From: Laccaria trichodermophora
Lineage: Eukaryota > Basidiomycota > Agaricomycetes > Agaricales > Hydnangiaceae
Assembly (NCBI GenBank): GCA_018417955.1
Contig: JACTVC010000023.1
Span: 486,875-550,874, forward strand
DNA: 64,000 nt
Direction of reading: 5' to 3'
The translations under genes and the position numbers were made by a program. The notes beneath the pieces are model-generated. The model saw only the letters and a list, made by a program, of their open reading frames with translations. It was not told the origin of the DNA and ran no database searches. How positions within the stretch are numbered: the stretch's first letter is position 1; each line of letters begins with the position of its first letter. Positions 32,201-42,121 of the stretch are shown here, piece by piece.

Positions 32201-35200
32201 CGGAACGCTGTTTTCTCCTTTTCTTCTTCCTGCATCTCCAACTGAGTGAATCCGGCGAGAGCGTCAAATGATGACAATACTTGGGAACCTGATAGGGCTT
32301 GGATGATCTCGGATTGACGTGGTATCGGAAATTCATCGGGGATCGTGTTGGCGTTCAGCTTGCGATAGTCTACTACTAAACGCGCTTTACCGTTCCTGTA
32401 GACTACAACAACTGGGAATCCCCATGGGCTTACGGAAGGTTCGATTACCCCCGCCTCGAACCACGCTTTGACTTGATGGTCTATGACTTCCCTCTTTGCG
32501 GGCGACACGCCGTACATAGGCAAGGAGGTAGGGACTGTCCCAGGTTGGAGTGGAATGGAGACTTTAGCGTCAATGTGACCTAACCTGCCATCTACTCCGA
32601 AGGCGGCTGCATTCCTCTGCAGCACTTTTTCCAGTCTCGGAAGTATCTCGGCCGGTATATCAGGACCCAGGTTTACTAGCTCTGCTACAGGTCCGGATAT
32701 GGGATCCTCCGGCACTGCTGTCGTTTTGGGTCCCCAATGTTCCTCTTCTTCTAGTTTGCTATCGAACGCCATTGAGCTGGAAGTGCTCTTTCCTTCGGAA
32801 TTCTGTTCCTTCAAAGTTTCATTGATAACAACTTTGATAGCTTCTGCTGAAGCGGCGAATCTAGGTAAGTCTTCTTCGCTGGGGTTGTCCAGGTAGGACG
32901 AGGGGTCCGCTAATCTGCCGATGATATCGCCTTTTCGTACGTACAGGGGTCTGATGCCTGGATTAGCTACAGGTAAGACTGGATTCTCTGACGAGATCCA
33001 AGTGAACGGCGCTGCGAGGATATCGGCTGCATCCGTTCCCACTATAACCTTCTCTACTAGCCAGTCTTTCCTCTCTTTTAAAGCACCTGTGACCCGGATT
33101 GCTTTCACAGCACCCGGTTCTATCCTCGCGTCTTCCGTTGCGTAGATGGGGGATAATTCCTTAGGCATCTCCTTTAGTTCTTTAGCTCGCTTTCTCCTAG
33201 CTGTCTTAGAGCGTACGAAAGACTGGGACAGGTAACATTGACGAATCTCGAACCCTAGGTCAACATCGTGAGCTGACGACGCTGGAATGATTCTTGCATC
33301 ATTATTTAGAGTTACTTCGCAATGTCCCGTAGCGTAACGCTTCACATGTAGCTCGTATGCCGTTTGAAAATCTTCGCCCAATAATAGAGGAACTCTCATG
33401 CCTTGTACGACATAAGCTTCTAGCTCGAAACCAACCCAAACATTATCAGTGGTCAGGGTGTATAAACGGGTCTTAATATACCCGAGAACCTTAGCATGGC
33501 CAGTGAGGTGGTACAATTTCATCCTCATCCCTTCCTTAGGTTTTGGTAGTGTTCCCAGTTGTTTCCAGAATTCCTCTGACATAAGAGTAATGTCAGCCCC
33601 AGAATCTAAACGAGCTTTCACTTCTCCTTTGCCGATAGATTGGACGTGAGCTTTGATATGAAGGGCTTGAGCGCCAAGGGAGCCTAGCCCTTCAGGCTTT
33701 ATTTCTTTTCTCACCGCCATTATGACTTCAGAATCCTCAGGGACGTAGCCGTCTGGTTTCGTCCTTCGCGCAGGTGCTGGAGACGTCTTGGAAATCGGGG
33801 GAGCCTCCGGGTCCTCTATTTCTTCTACGGTCACTTTTCTCGATTCCACCTTTCGGACTGAGGGTGAAGGTAAGGACGATGGTGAGGAAGATGAGGAGTT
33901 GGTGGATGACGAGGAAGCGGTATCCGTCTGACTCCCGTACGGTCCTTCTTTGTCTGAGGGGGGATCAGGGTATCCGACTATATCTTCCTCGTCAGAGAAT
34001 AAGTCCTCCTCTACTGTCCGATCTGACGCATTGTTTGTGTCAGCCGCAGCGGCTAGTTTAGAAAGCTTGAGCTTCCGTCGAGTTGCTCTGTTAGCTTGAG
34101 GGGGTTCTTCCATTTTATCTTTCCCTTTCCCTTTCTTATTTGACCTCATGTCGAATTTATCGCGTCTTCGTTCGTTTCGGTTCCTCTTATCCTTTACTTC
34201 AATAACTTCCGTAGATAGCACCTCCTTTACGGGCGGTTCATAATCAGAAGTATCTCCCATTTCAGCTGAGATAAGGTTGTAGTATTCTACGTCCAAGGCG
34301 TTTATCTCCTCCTGATCGATTACCATGTCTACCGAATGAGCTGCCTTCGCAAAAAACCTAGCGTTATGAGGACAGTCTCTGAAGAAGTGCTTGGGACTGA
34401 GGCAAATAAAACAAGGGCCCGGGGGAGGAGTCTTGCTGACTACTGAATCATCACGGCAGTAATTGTACCCAGCGATAGTCCGTCCTTTGGGCCAATCCGT
34501 GCGTCTCTTGTTTATTCCTTTTACGATAACTTGTGCTTCTTTCGTCACATTAGGCCCCATCCCGCTCTTGTCTGATTCCTCCGGAGAAACCGCTTCAGCT
34601 GTGTGAACTGACTTCGCCTTCTCGATGCGCAGACCGCTGTAGTACTGAGCAATAAGGTTCGCCTCCATCGCTTTAGCAAGTTTTATCAGCTGCATGATGC
34701 TAGGACATGATACTGTATTGAGAATTGAACTCCACAGAATTGGTTGCCTATTCATGAGTCTGTGCGTAACGGTAGAACCGTCTACTTCTCCTGGGTGTAG
34801 GACCATGTGAAGGCGAATTCGACGATTGAAGTATTCTTCCGGCGTTTCACGTGAGTGTAAATGTCCTCGACGGAATCGCATCGCATCAAATTCAATCCCT
34901 CTGTCGTTAAGCCATTCATCGTTCATGAAATGATCTCGCATTCCTGTCATTAGGCATTCCCAATCTTGAGAATAGTAGGCTTGATCCTCTGCTGGCAACG
35001 TCATCCACCATCCTTTCGCCGATCCCGTCCACCTTATAGGGGCTATCTGTCCTATCTCCTTGAAGAGTCTTTTCGATAACCGGGCCAGTAGAGCAATTTC
35101 CATGATATAGTCAATCATAGTAGTGGGGTTTCCATCCCACTGCGGAATTGTCCCTATGTTAATTTTATTGTTCAACTGCCATTCCCCTTTATTTCGGTCA

Positions 35201-35709
35201 TCTCCAGGGCCCTTTTCTTCAGGGTCTACGCTGTAATTGGGTTCGCCTCCAGGAGGATCTCCTCCTGGAGGCCCCTGTCCTGAACTTCGCGTATTGTTAT
35301 TGAAATGAGGAGGGCTTTCGCGATTTCGCCTAAGAGAATTTCTGGGTCCAGACGGTGATCCTCCTCCTGGAGGTCCGTCCCCGTCAGGAGGGCCTCCGCC
35401 ATTCGAAGGTCTCCCATTTCGTCCGAAATTCGCATAGATAGAACCAAACGTGGTCGTAATCGGCTGTGCAGACGCCGTAGTGGGGCGGTCCACATGAGGA
35501 CTGGCGAAGCGAGCGTTTTTATGGGTTTGTTGAGTCTTGGCTCGGGAGCTACGCGAACGACCAGCATGGACAGTGACCCATGGATTACGGAAATCGGTAT
35601 CCTCATAATCTTTCCCTTCATCGCCTCCCATGTTAGAATTAAGCCCGGAGAAGTGACTCAGTGGGTGGTCACGGTTTATCGCCATGGAAATAGAGGTCGG
35701 CGGGGGCAT
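29284..35709 (-). CDS. Gag-pol polyprotein with chromodomain (chromovirus A)
   Basis: Open frame from a non-ATG codon at 35733; the first ATG is at 35709. Residue numbers count from 35733 (2149 codons). A Gag domain lies at about 190-370 and a zinc knuckle CFICLSPKHFFRDC at 441-454. The protease has LDSGAD at 709-714. Reverse transcriptase spans about 1090-1290, with YIDD at 1219-1222. RNase H begins near 1366 (YTDAS). The integrase has an HHCC region (about 1715-1756) and a D,D,E core (LDLITG, ADRD, DGQTEIL, about 1786-1884). A GPY/F-like module follows, and a chromodomain closes the protein (about 2088-2140, FRVRWVGYGPEADSW). The enzymes copy the RNA and insert the DNA; the chromodomain typically directs insertion to heterochromatin. 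All catalytic motifs I checked are present, so the polyprotein may be functional. Confidence 0.95.
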   Translation of the reverse strand: MPPPTSISMAINRDHPLSHFSGLNSNMGGDEGKDYEDTDFRNPWVTVHAGRSRSSRAKTQQTHKNARFASPHVDRPTTASAQPITTTFGSIYANFGRNGRPSNGGGPPDGDGPPGGGSPSGPRNSLRRNRESPPHFNNNTRSSGQGPPGGDPPGGEPNYSVDPEEKGPGDDRNKGEWQLNNKINIGTIPQWDGNPTTMIDYIMEIALLARLSKRLFKEIGQIAPIRWTGSAKGWWMTLPAEDQAYYSQDWECLMTGMRDHFMNDEWLNDRGIEFDAMRFRRGHLHSRETPEEYFNRRIRLHMVLHPGEVDGSTVTHRLMNRQPILWSSILNTVSCPSIMQLIKLAKAMEANLIAQYYSGLRIEKAKSVHTAEAVSPEESDKSGMGPNVTKEAQVIVKGINKRRTDWPKGRTIAGYNYCRDDSVVSKTPPPGPCFICLSPKHFFRDCPHNARFFAKAAHSVDMVIDQEEINALDVEYYNLISAEMGDTSDYEPPVKEVLSTEVIEVKDKRNRNERRRDKFDMRSNKKGKGKDKMEEPPQANRATRRKLKLSKLAAAADTNNASDRTVEEDLFSDEEDIVGYPDPPSDKEGPYGSQTDTASSSSTNSSSSSPSSLPSPSVRKVESRKVTVEEIEDPEAPPISKTSPAPARRTKPDGYVPEDSEVIMAVRKEIKPEGLGSLGAQALHIKAHVQSIGKGEVKARLDSGADITLMSEEFWKQLGTLPKPKEGMRMKLYHLTGHAKVLGYIKTRLYTLTTDNVWVGFELEAYVVQGMRVPLLLGEDFQTAYELHVKRYATGHCEVTLNNDARIIPASSAHDVDLGFEIRQCYLSQSFVRSKTARRKRAKELKEMPKELSPIYATEDARIEPGAVKAIRVTGALKERKDWLVEKVIVGTDAADILAAPFTWISSENPVLPVANPGIRPLYVRKGDIIGRLADPSSYLDNPSEEDLPRFAASAEAIKVVINETLKEQNSEGKSTSSSMAFDSKLEEEEHWGPKTTAVPEDPISGPVAELVNLGPDIPAEILPRLEKVLQRNAAAFGVDGRLGHIDAKVSIPLQPGTVPTSLPMYGVSPAKREVIDHQVKAWFEAGVIEPSVSPWGFPVVVVYRNGKARLVVDYRKLNANTIPDEFPIPRQSEIIQALSGSQVLSSFDALAGFTQLEMQEEEKEKTAFRCHLGLWQFRRMPFGLRNGPSIFQRLMQGILSPYLWLFALVYIDDIVIFSKSWEEHLTHLDMVLGAIAKAGVTLSPSKCFVGYASILLLGQKVSRLGLSTHQEKVKAILDLERPTSVADLQKFLGMVVYFSQYIPYYSFIAAPLFALLKKGVKWHWDAEHELAFHEAKETLSRAPVLGHPIQGRPYRLYTDASDIALGACLQQVQPILVSDLKGTQVYDRLQKAWEASAPIPSLFRSFATGYEEGEPGAAWGATLDETVVHVERVIAYWSRTLKSAERNYSTTEREALGAKEALVKFQPFIEGEQVLLITDHAALQWARVYENANRRLAAWGAVFAAYPGLKIVHRPGRVHSNVDPLSRLPRTPQHSSPVRDNLQSISSDNEKRKVAQEAEDRMGKSAARKAAFTAWWWEDLLDAQAYAVGMESKNEEEVLPKAFPEIDQWSYPLDALPEGKEEEWESKAHLLVALSPEVINDFAKGYEEDPFFKQYYAEEIPNPRVAITPSHFRKGSNGLLYFIDARWETRLCVPRSQVQFVLEWIHEAPHEAAHGGYVKTLERVRELFFWKGMNRSTEKFCETCDVCQKTKFNRSKKMGALRPSHIPSRPFETVSLDLITGLPPSGPEKYTAILVIVDKFTKFGIFIPTHDTLSQEGFAKLFVERVVHVYGMPHRIIADRDCRWATGFWRTVVALHGAKMALSSSHHPQTDGQTEILNATIEQMLRAYVSHDRSSWSEWLSVLAFAYNSARHSSTEDTPNGLLLNYHPKISTGEILLGQGISGVTFLPSYQGEEYVKTIELRREQARDALVLAQQRQAKAFNKNRRPVEEINPGDLVLVNPHTLKLVEVEGTGRKLVQRMIGLFEVMERINPNVYRLRLPDTYPMHPVINIEHLKKYKLSSEEFKDRATLPPTRDFMPSEEYEVEAILGHKVTGKKKGNRRMFRVRWVGYGPEADSWVSEADLRNSLEIKRDYLDKLGLN

Positions 35710-35880
35710 GCGTTTATGATCCTTTGAAGACACACTGCCGAATACGGAGGGCAGATTTGGTTGAGCTCCGGGTAATGAACCTTGTGTGCGACTCCACGCT
35801 CGGGTCGAGTCCAGCTGCTCGTCGTACTGCAGCTGCGGATACTGAGCTGGCCTCTTTGAATAAGGACGACTGTTGATCGC

Positions 35881-36993
35881 TCAGCCAGCTTTGACCGATT
35901 CCTCAACTAACTGATCCTTATAGCTTCGTAGATGCTCTGGTAGCCCTCTTTGATAGTCCTCCCTCATAGCATGCCTAGCCACTTCAAAACGAGGAGATAG
36001 GAGGCCGTAATTCGATCGTATGTCTGAAAAGGTCGAGTTATACGAATGATTGGTAAGAGCGTTGTGAAATTGCCCGAAAATGGCTCGGATCGTATTAAGG
36101 TCTTGTCGTATGTGGTTTACTGCACCCTTGCATCGTATTTGCAGCGTATAGAAGCTTAATTGTATATGATCTAGGTTATCCCCCATAGCCAGCTGTTTGA
36201 GGATAACGAATCCTTTATCGATACTAAAGGAACGTCGCGTGGACCGATCTAGTAATAGGTCCACTGCTGAAATGATTTGGGACATTCCTAGCGTAACTTC
36301 GTAGGTATGCATCAAGATCTTGTAATGCAAGGCGAAGTAGGATTTCCCGTTATCCGGCAGTAATTCCACGTTGTCTCTGGTCAAGTTTGTCGCGCACAGT
36401 AATTGCGTGTAATCTTCTAGACACTCCCATTCAAAGTTCTGGTGTTGCGCTGTCCAGCGAATGACGATGTCACGGAATGGTATAGTCTGGTCCAAGGTTA
36501 ATCCGGGGAGTGCTCCGTCCACAACTCCGTATGCAGCTAAAGGATCGGAGTCCTCCTCCGGGTCCCATGGGTGGTGACATCGAGTTAACGATTCCGACAG
36601 GGTTTCATTGTACGCCTGTGCCGTCTTCAAGTGAGGTATGTGCATGAATAAGTGCCCTTCCCTATTCTCCCTCTCCTTGCCTTTCTTGTTCAACTGGATA
36701 ATTCCCCTCATCGCTTCTCCCGTTGTCGGTCTGGAGGCGGAATCTTGACTATTGGGTTCTTCCACAAGCACTTCTTCCCCAGAGGGACTTGGGCTTCTTT
36801 CTAACGTCTGCAACGTTCGATCCGAATCTTCCCCTCCTTGTTGGATGTTTGCAGGCCCTCCCGCCCTAGTTCCCTTCTTCCTGGCAGGAGAGTTAGTCGA
36901 TCGCGGATTGGAGGTCGATCGAGAGGATCGAGGAGCTGGTAGGCCAGCTTGCCCTGGACCAGTGAGAGTAGCTTTTCGATTAGAGCCAGACAT
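35881..36993 (-). CDS. Upstream gag-region ORF of chromovirus A
   Basis: 370 codons from ATG (MSGSNRKATLTGPGQAG). The first 100 residues are basic, proline- and serine-rich and probably disordered; the rest is helical-looking and contains LTRCHHPWDPEEDSD. No family is recognised. Its stop, TGA at 35883-35881, is in the same frame as gag-pol, and the frame between that stop and the gag-pol start has no further stop. The two could therefore be one polyprotein of about 2,570 codons interrupted by a single TGA (a CGA to TGA change would do it), or two proteins with readthrough or reinitiation. Confidence 0.7.
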   Translation of the reverse strand: MSGSNRKATLTGPGQAGLPAPRSSRSTSNPRSTNSPARKKGTRAGGPANIQQGGEDSDRTLQTLERSPSPSGEEVLVEEPNSQDSASRPTTGEAMRGIIQLNKKGKERENREGHLFMHIPHLKTAQAYNETLSESLTRCHHPWDPEEDSDPLAAYGVVDGALPGLTLDQTIPFRDIVIRWTAQHQNFEWECLEDYTQLLCATNLTRDNVELLPDNGKSYFALHYKILMHTYEVTLGMSQIISAVDLLLDRSTRRSFSIDKGFVILKQLAMGDNLDHIQLSFYTLQIRCKGAVNHIRQDLNTIRAIFGQFHNALTNHSYNSTFSDIRSNYGLLSPRFEVARHAMREDYQRGLPEHLRSYKDQLVEESVKAG

Positions 36994-37260
36994 CTTGTAA
37001 GTAGATGGGGAGTGGAGACAAGAAGGTGTAGTTAAGCGGGTTTAGTTACGACGCGCGTCGACTCGAGTTTTTCTAAGTGATCGGGCATAGCTTCCGGTCG
37101 AGCAGTAGACTGAAACAGGTAGGATTGGTCCAATCGATGAGAGCTTGTAATCGATGTAGTGAGAAACAGGGGGGCAGGGGATAGAGGGTTCGGGACTCCA
37201 GAGCAATCACTATTGCTCCCTATCGATATAATCTGCAGACTAGTTCCTTAGATCATCGGC

Positions 37261-37929
37261 CGCGTAATCGCGATATCCAATGATCCTTAGTTCTAGCTAC
37301 CGTATATACCAGACTCTTCCGAGATTCTTTTCAGCCGCGTAATCGCGAGCATGGTTTCTCGGAGGAGTGGCGCCTCACTTAAACAGTTCGGTCGTCCCTT
37401 ACTAATTCGTTTCCTCGATCGCGTAGTCGCGTATTCGAGGTCACTTAGCTAGTAGATATGGGCTTTCATGAATTCAGCCGCGTAATCGCGTATCCGATTT
37501 CAATAGAACCTCGAGGTTTTTGACAATGAAAGATTCAAGGCCGCGTAATCGCGAAATCCTCGAAAGTCGTCATCTACTGGGCGGAATCCTCTCTTTCGAG
37601 GCCTCAAACCCGCCGCGTTGCCGCGAGCAGCGATCTAAGACTTCGTAGAGAGGGTCACCGGGGAGACGTTTTTGACGAACGAACGACCCGCCGCATTACT
37701 GCGAGCTGCGGAAGCTCGTCGTCAAGCTCTCTCCCTGTATGCCCATCCCTCGTTCCCTCATTCCAACTGCCTGCCGAGATCCGTCTCGATTATCGTGGAC
37801 CATAGTGACTGCCTTCCCTTGTACGCAGCCTAGAACCCGCCGCGGTATCGCGAGCTGCGATTCCAGGTTACACGATAAGGGATTCTAGGAAGAGGCTTCA
37901 GTCCGCAAAAGGCTCGCCGCGTAATTGCG
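37261..37929 (-). repeat. Array of nine short hairpins in chromovirus leader
   Basis: Nine copies of a 12 nt module, mostly CGCGTAATCGCG, at 37261-37272, 37336-37347, 37420-37431, 37479-37490, 37542-37553, 37614-37625, 37692-37703, 37841-37852 and 37918-37929. Each is a 4 bp stem with a 4 nt loop. Variants keep the stem: CGCATTACTGCG has both sides changed, and CGCGTAATTGCG would make a G-U pair. Loops vary (TAAT, TAGT, TTGC, TTAC, GTAT). Several copies are followed by AGCTGCG. Spacing is about 60-140 nt. It lies between the 5' LTR and the first ORF, a region used for packaging or translation control in retroelements. Its role here is unknown. Confidence 0.85.
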
Positions 37930-38032
37930 AGCTGCAGCCTTCGCTTCTGACTCTCCTCCTAACGATCTGGAAAGTTCCTTCTCCTCCTTCTCTGCCTACT
38001 AGCGGACTTCATTACGCTTTGGTGAAGTCCGC

Positions 38033-38045
38033 GGTGCCCCCACCA
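38033..38045 (-). promoter_or_regulatory. Candidate primer binding site of chromovirus A
   Basis: One base after the 5' LTR (minus sense), TGGTGGGGGCACC begins with TGG, complementary to a tRNA 3' CCA end. The implied tRNA 3' end is GGUGCCCCCACCA. Which tRNA this would be was not determined. Confidence 0.5.
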
Positions 38046-38046
38046 T

Positions 38047-38375
38047 TGTGAAATGGTGTCCGAGACTTCTCGCGTAGTAAGTCTTGAGGAGAAGTTGAGG
38101 GTGGCTGACGACGTGTCAGCGCTTATCCCGGTAAGTGAGCAGTTGCAGGGTGCTCAGCCGGCCGGATGTGTTGTTTGTAAGGAACGCGAGCACGTTAAGC
38201 TCGCGTAGACGTGAGACGTTAGTCAACGTGCATGGGACGCAAATGGTAATGATTCAAAAGATAAAAACTAACCCTAAGGTAGGGTTCTACTACTATATAC
38301 AAATAACAAATATGTACAACGGAATATAACAGCGCGTGATGTCAATGGTGGAGTCCATAATACTACTACTTCACA
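38047..38375 (-). repeat. 5' LTR of chromovirus A
   Basis: 329 bp. Compared with the other copy it differs at three positions, each a CG/TG or CG/CA difference. Being upstream in the element's sense, it should carry the promoter. Confidence 0.93.
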
Positions 38376-38576
38376 GTAGGCAAAACTTATGAAATGTATT
38401 TCATTTCTTTACTATGACTATTTCATAACTGTCCTGAGACATATTTCAATACTACTTCATTGCAATTTCATTACTGCCTGGCCTTCCATTTCATTGTCTA
38501 CCCAGCATTGTTTCATTGCTATTTCATTCTTGCCTGACTTTCAATATCATTGCCTACCCAGCCTTATTTCATTGCC

Positions 38577-39232
38577 TTTTCATATCCTTGCCTGGGCTAC
38601 TTCATATTCATTTCATATCCCTGCCTGGACAATTTCATATCCCTGCCTGGGCAGTGTCATATCCCTGCCTGGGCAATTTCATATCCTTGCCTGAGCAATC
38701 TCATATCCCTGCCTGGGCTACTTCATATTCATTTCATTTCTTGCCTGAGGCAATTTCATATCCCTGCCTGGGTGATTTCATATCCCTGCCTGGGCAATCT
38801 CATATCCCTGCCTGGGCAATTTCATATCCTTGCCTGGGCAATCTCATATTCATTTCATTTCTTGCCTTAGGCAATTTCATATCCCTGCCTGGGTGATTTC
38901 ATATCCCTGCCTGGGCAATCTCATATCCCTGCCTGGGCAATTTCATATCCTTGCCTGGGCAATTTCATATCCTTGCCTGGGCAATCTCATATTCATTTCA
39001 TTTCTTGCCTGAGGCAATTTCATATCCCTGCCTGGGTGATTTCATATCCCTGCCTAGGCAATTTCATATCCTTGCCTGGGCAATCTCATATCCCTGCCTG
39101 GGCTACTTCATATTCATTTCATTTCTTGCCTTAGGCAATTTCATATCCCTGCCTGGGCAATTTCATATCCCTGCCTGGGCAATTTCATATCCTTGCCTGG
39201 GCAATCTCATATCCCTGCCTGGGCTATTTCAT
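38577..39232 (+). repeat. Minisatellite in left arm of foldback
   Basis: Tandem units of about 21-23 bp based on TCATATCCCTGCCTGGGCAA, with interspersed variants containing TTCATTTCTTGCCTGAGG. The same array lies inverted at 42122-43330 but is roughly twice as long there. This is the main length difference between the arms. Confidence 0.9.
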
Positions 39233-39705
39233 ACATACCCTACTGCATTTATCATTGCCCCCTCAGAGTGTCAGGCACTGCCTTCAGGGTCCATTTCAGG
39301 GTTCATCCCAAAGAGGAAACATCACCTGGTTTGACCAAAAGTGAAGAAAACCAAGAGGAGAATGTTTTTACCTATCAGGGTCCATATAATGGGATGTTGG
39401 GATGATGGTCACATGACCAATTACCAAAAATGGTCAAAAAATAAAAGTTGTAGCCCTACACTATAGCTTCCCAAATCTGTTTGAATTATGTTCTAAAGTG
39501 CTCCCATTGTGAGATATGAGGTAAAAGATTTTCAAAAGTGTTGCTTTTTTTTGTTTTGTTTTTCTGCATTTTTCTCCATGAAAACAAAACCAAACAACAT
39601 GATTTCAGTATATCCAGAAAGCTAAAAGAAAGGGCTACAATTATTGTATCATGGGAAAAATGACCAAAAAAGGAAGGTGCATGCCCTAGAAAAGAAATTG
39701 ACACT

Positions 39706-40270
39706 GACAGACCATAATAGTCAGATATAGACTACCATAGACTACCAAAAAGTCAGACATAGACTACAAAGTTTACTGATAGCCAAACTTAGACTACAAG
39801 GTTTACTGATAGACTACAAAAGTTAGACTTAGATTACAAAGTTTACTGATACACTACAAAAGTTGGACATAGACTACAATGTTTACTGATACACTACAAA
39901 TAACGACAAAAGTCTGACATAGACTACAATGTTTACTGATACACAAAAGACTACAAAAGTTGGACTTAGACTACAAATTTTACTGATAGACTACAAAAGA
40001 CCACAAAAGTTGGACTTAGACTACACAGTTTACTGATAACAAAAGACTACCAAAGTCAGACTTAGACTACAAGGTTTACTGATAGACTACAAAAGACCAC
40101 AAAAGTCAAAAACTTGTACTTAGACTACAAAGTTAGTAGTGTCTGCTTTTTGTGGCTACAAAAGCTTGTAGTGTGTGCTTTTTCATTAGAAAGGTTTGTA
40201 GTATCTGCTTTTTGAGACTACAAAAGTTTGTAGTGTCTGCTTTTTGGGACTACAAAAGTTTGTAGTTGAC
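39706..40270 (+). repeat. Second minisatellite in left arm (ACTACAAA type)
   Basis: Irregular repeats of TAGACTACAAAGTTTACTGA, then of ACTACAAAAG and GTAGTGTCTGCTTTTT. Mirrored in inverted form at about 41080-41640. Confidence 0.85.
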
Positions 40271-40526
40271 ATGTAGTTTATGGTGTTCTTGGCTCTGTTC
40301 AGATTATGGGGGTGAGGTTGAAGGGTTGACATGATCTTACTTACATATTACCAATGCTGCTGCATTAGTTTTTGACATCATGCACAAGTTGTCTTTCACA
40401 TTAGGAAAGGCTATCCTATGCCTTCATATTGATAGCTACCATACTGTCCCATCTCAAAACATAGTTATAAGCTCATGGGGATATGGCTGAAGGATTGACA
40501 TGACTTTACATATTGCTATTGCCACA

Positions 40527-40826
40527 TCATCACTTTTTCACATCATGATCAAGATGGCTGTCATGCCAGAGGCCATTTGTGTTGATATCTACTCTTCTGT
40601 CTCAATAGATGGTCAACTTACAACATGACCTAACTAAAGGACACGTCTAAGGATGAATCAGCCCATCATTCTATAGCCCTCAAAGAGCTGATATCAAAGT
40701 TTGGGACAGGCCAGTAGCTATCCATGTGAAAGCAGACAGACCAGTAACTATCAATGTGAAAGCAGAGAATAGCCTGTCCTGATGTGAAAGCCAACTTGGC
40801 CATGATGTCAAAAAGTGGTGATGTGG
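40527..40826. other. Loop of the foldback
   Basis: Approximately 300 bp between the arms that is not part of the near-identical palindrome. It contains degenerate versions of a unit also seen at the arm bases (CTTTCACAT with AGGACAGGCTAT and GATAGCTAC). No ORF or known domain. Confidence 0.6.
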
Positions 40827-42121
40827 CAATAGCAATATGTAAAGTCATGTCAATCCTTCAGCCATATCCCCATGAGCTTATAACTATGTTTTGAGATGGG
40901 ACAGTATGGTAGCTATCAATATGAAGGCATAGGATAGCCTTTCCTAATGTGAAAGACAACTTGTGCATGATGTCAAAAACTAATGCAGCAGCATTGGTAA
41001 TATGTAAGTAAGATCATGTCAACCCTTCAACCTCACCCCCATAATCTGAACAGAGCCAAGAACACCATAAACTACATGTCAACTACAAACTTTTGTAGTC
41101 CCAAAAAGCAGACACTACAAACTTTTGTAGTCTCAAAAAGCAGATACTACAAACCTTTCTAATGAAAAAGCACACACTACAAGCTTTTGTAGCCACAAAA
41201 AGCAGACACTACTAACTTTGTAGTCTAAGTACAAGTTTTTGACTTTTGTGGTCTTTTGTAGTCTATCAGTAAACCTTGTAGTCTAAGTCTGACTTTGGTA
41301 GTCTTTTGTTATCAGTAAACTGTGTAGTCTAAGTCCAACTTTTGTGGTCTTTTGTAGTCTATCAGTAAAATTTGTAGTCTAAGTCCAACTTTTGTAGTCT
41401 TTTGTGTATCAGTAAACATTGTAGTCTATGTCAGACTTTTGTCGTTATTTGTAGTGTATCAGTAAACATTGTAGTCTATGTCCAACTTTTGTAGTGTATC
41501 AGTAAACTTTGTAATCTAAGTCTAACTTTTGTAGTCTATCAGTAAACCTTGTAGTCTAAGTTTGGCTATCAGTAAACTTTGTAGTCTATGTCTGACTTTT
41601 TGGTAGTCTATGGTAGTCTATATCTGACTATTATGGTCTGTCAGTGTCAATTTCTTTTCTAGGGCATGCACCTTCCTTTTTTGGTCATTTTTCCCATGAT
41701 ACAATAATTGTAGCCCTTTCTTTTAGCTTTCTGGATATACTGAAATCATGTTGTTTGGTTTTGTTTTCATGGAGAAAAATGCAGAAAAACAAAACAAAAA
41801 AAAGCAACACTTTTGAAAATCTTTTACCTCATATCTCACAATGGGAGCACTTTAGAACATAATTCAAACAGATTTGGGAAGCTATAGTGTAGGGCTACAA
41901 CTTTTATTTTTTGACCATTTTTGGTAATTGGTCATGTGACCATCATCCCAACATCCCATTATATGGACCCTGATAGGTAAAAACATTCTCCTCTTGGTTT
42001 TCTTCACTTTTGGTCAAACCAGGTGATGTTTCCTCTTTGGGATGAACCCTGAAATGGACCCTGAAGGCAGTGCCTGACACTCTGAGGGGGCAATGATAAA
42101 TGCAGTAGGGTATGTATGAAA

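Larger units (their letters stand above)
25454..38375 (-). mobile_element. Chromovirus-type Ty3/gypsy element A, nearly complete
   Basis: 12,922 bp between two 329 bp LTRs, with a 5 bp target duplication GTAGG (25449-25453 and 38376-38380). It is transcribed on minus. Order in its own sense: 5' LTR, about 1 kb leader with a hairpin array, a gag region, gag-pol with chromodomain, a small ORF, a large extra ORF, 3' LTR. The LTRs differ at three sites, all transitions at CpG, so insertion was recent. It lies inside the left arm of the foldback. Its length is large for the family because of the long leader and the extra 3' ORFs. Confidence 0.93.

Noticed and set aside
37261..37929. Regularly spaced short palindromes resembling a CRISPR array
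   Set aside because: Eukaryotic context, 12 nt units with variable spacing and variable loops, located in a retrotransposon leader; no cas-like genes.
38389..39334. Overlapping long frames reading AISYPCLG-like repeats in several phases
   Set aside because: They are products of the TCATATCCCTGCCTGGGCAA minisatellite; all frames stay open because the repeat lacks stops. The same applies to 42014-43509.
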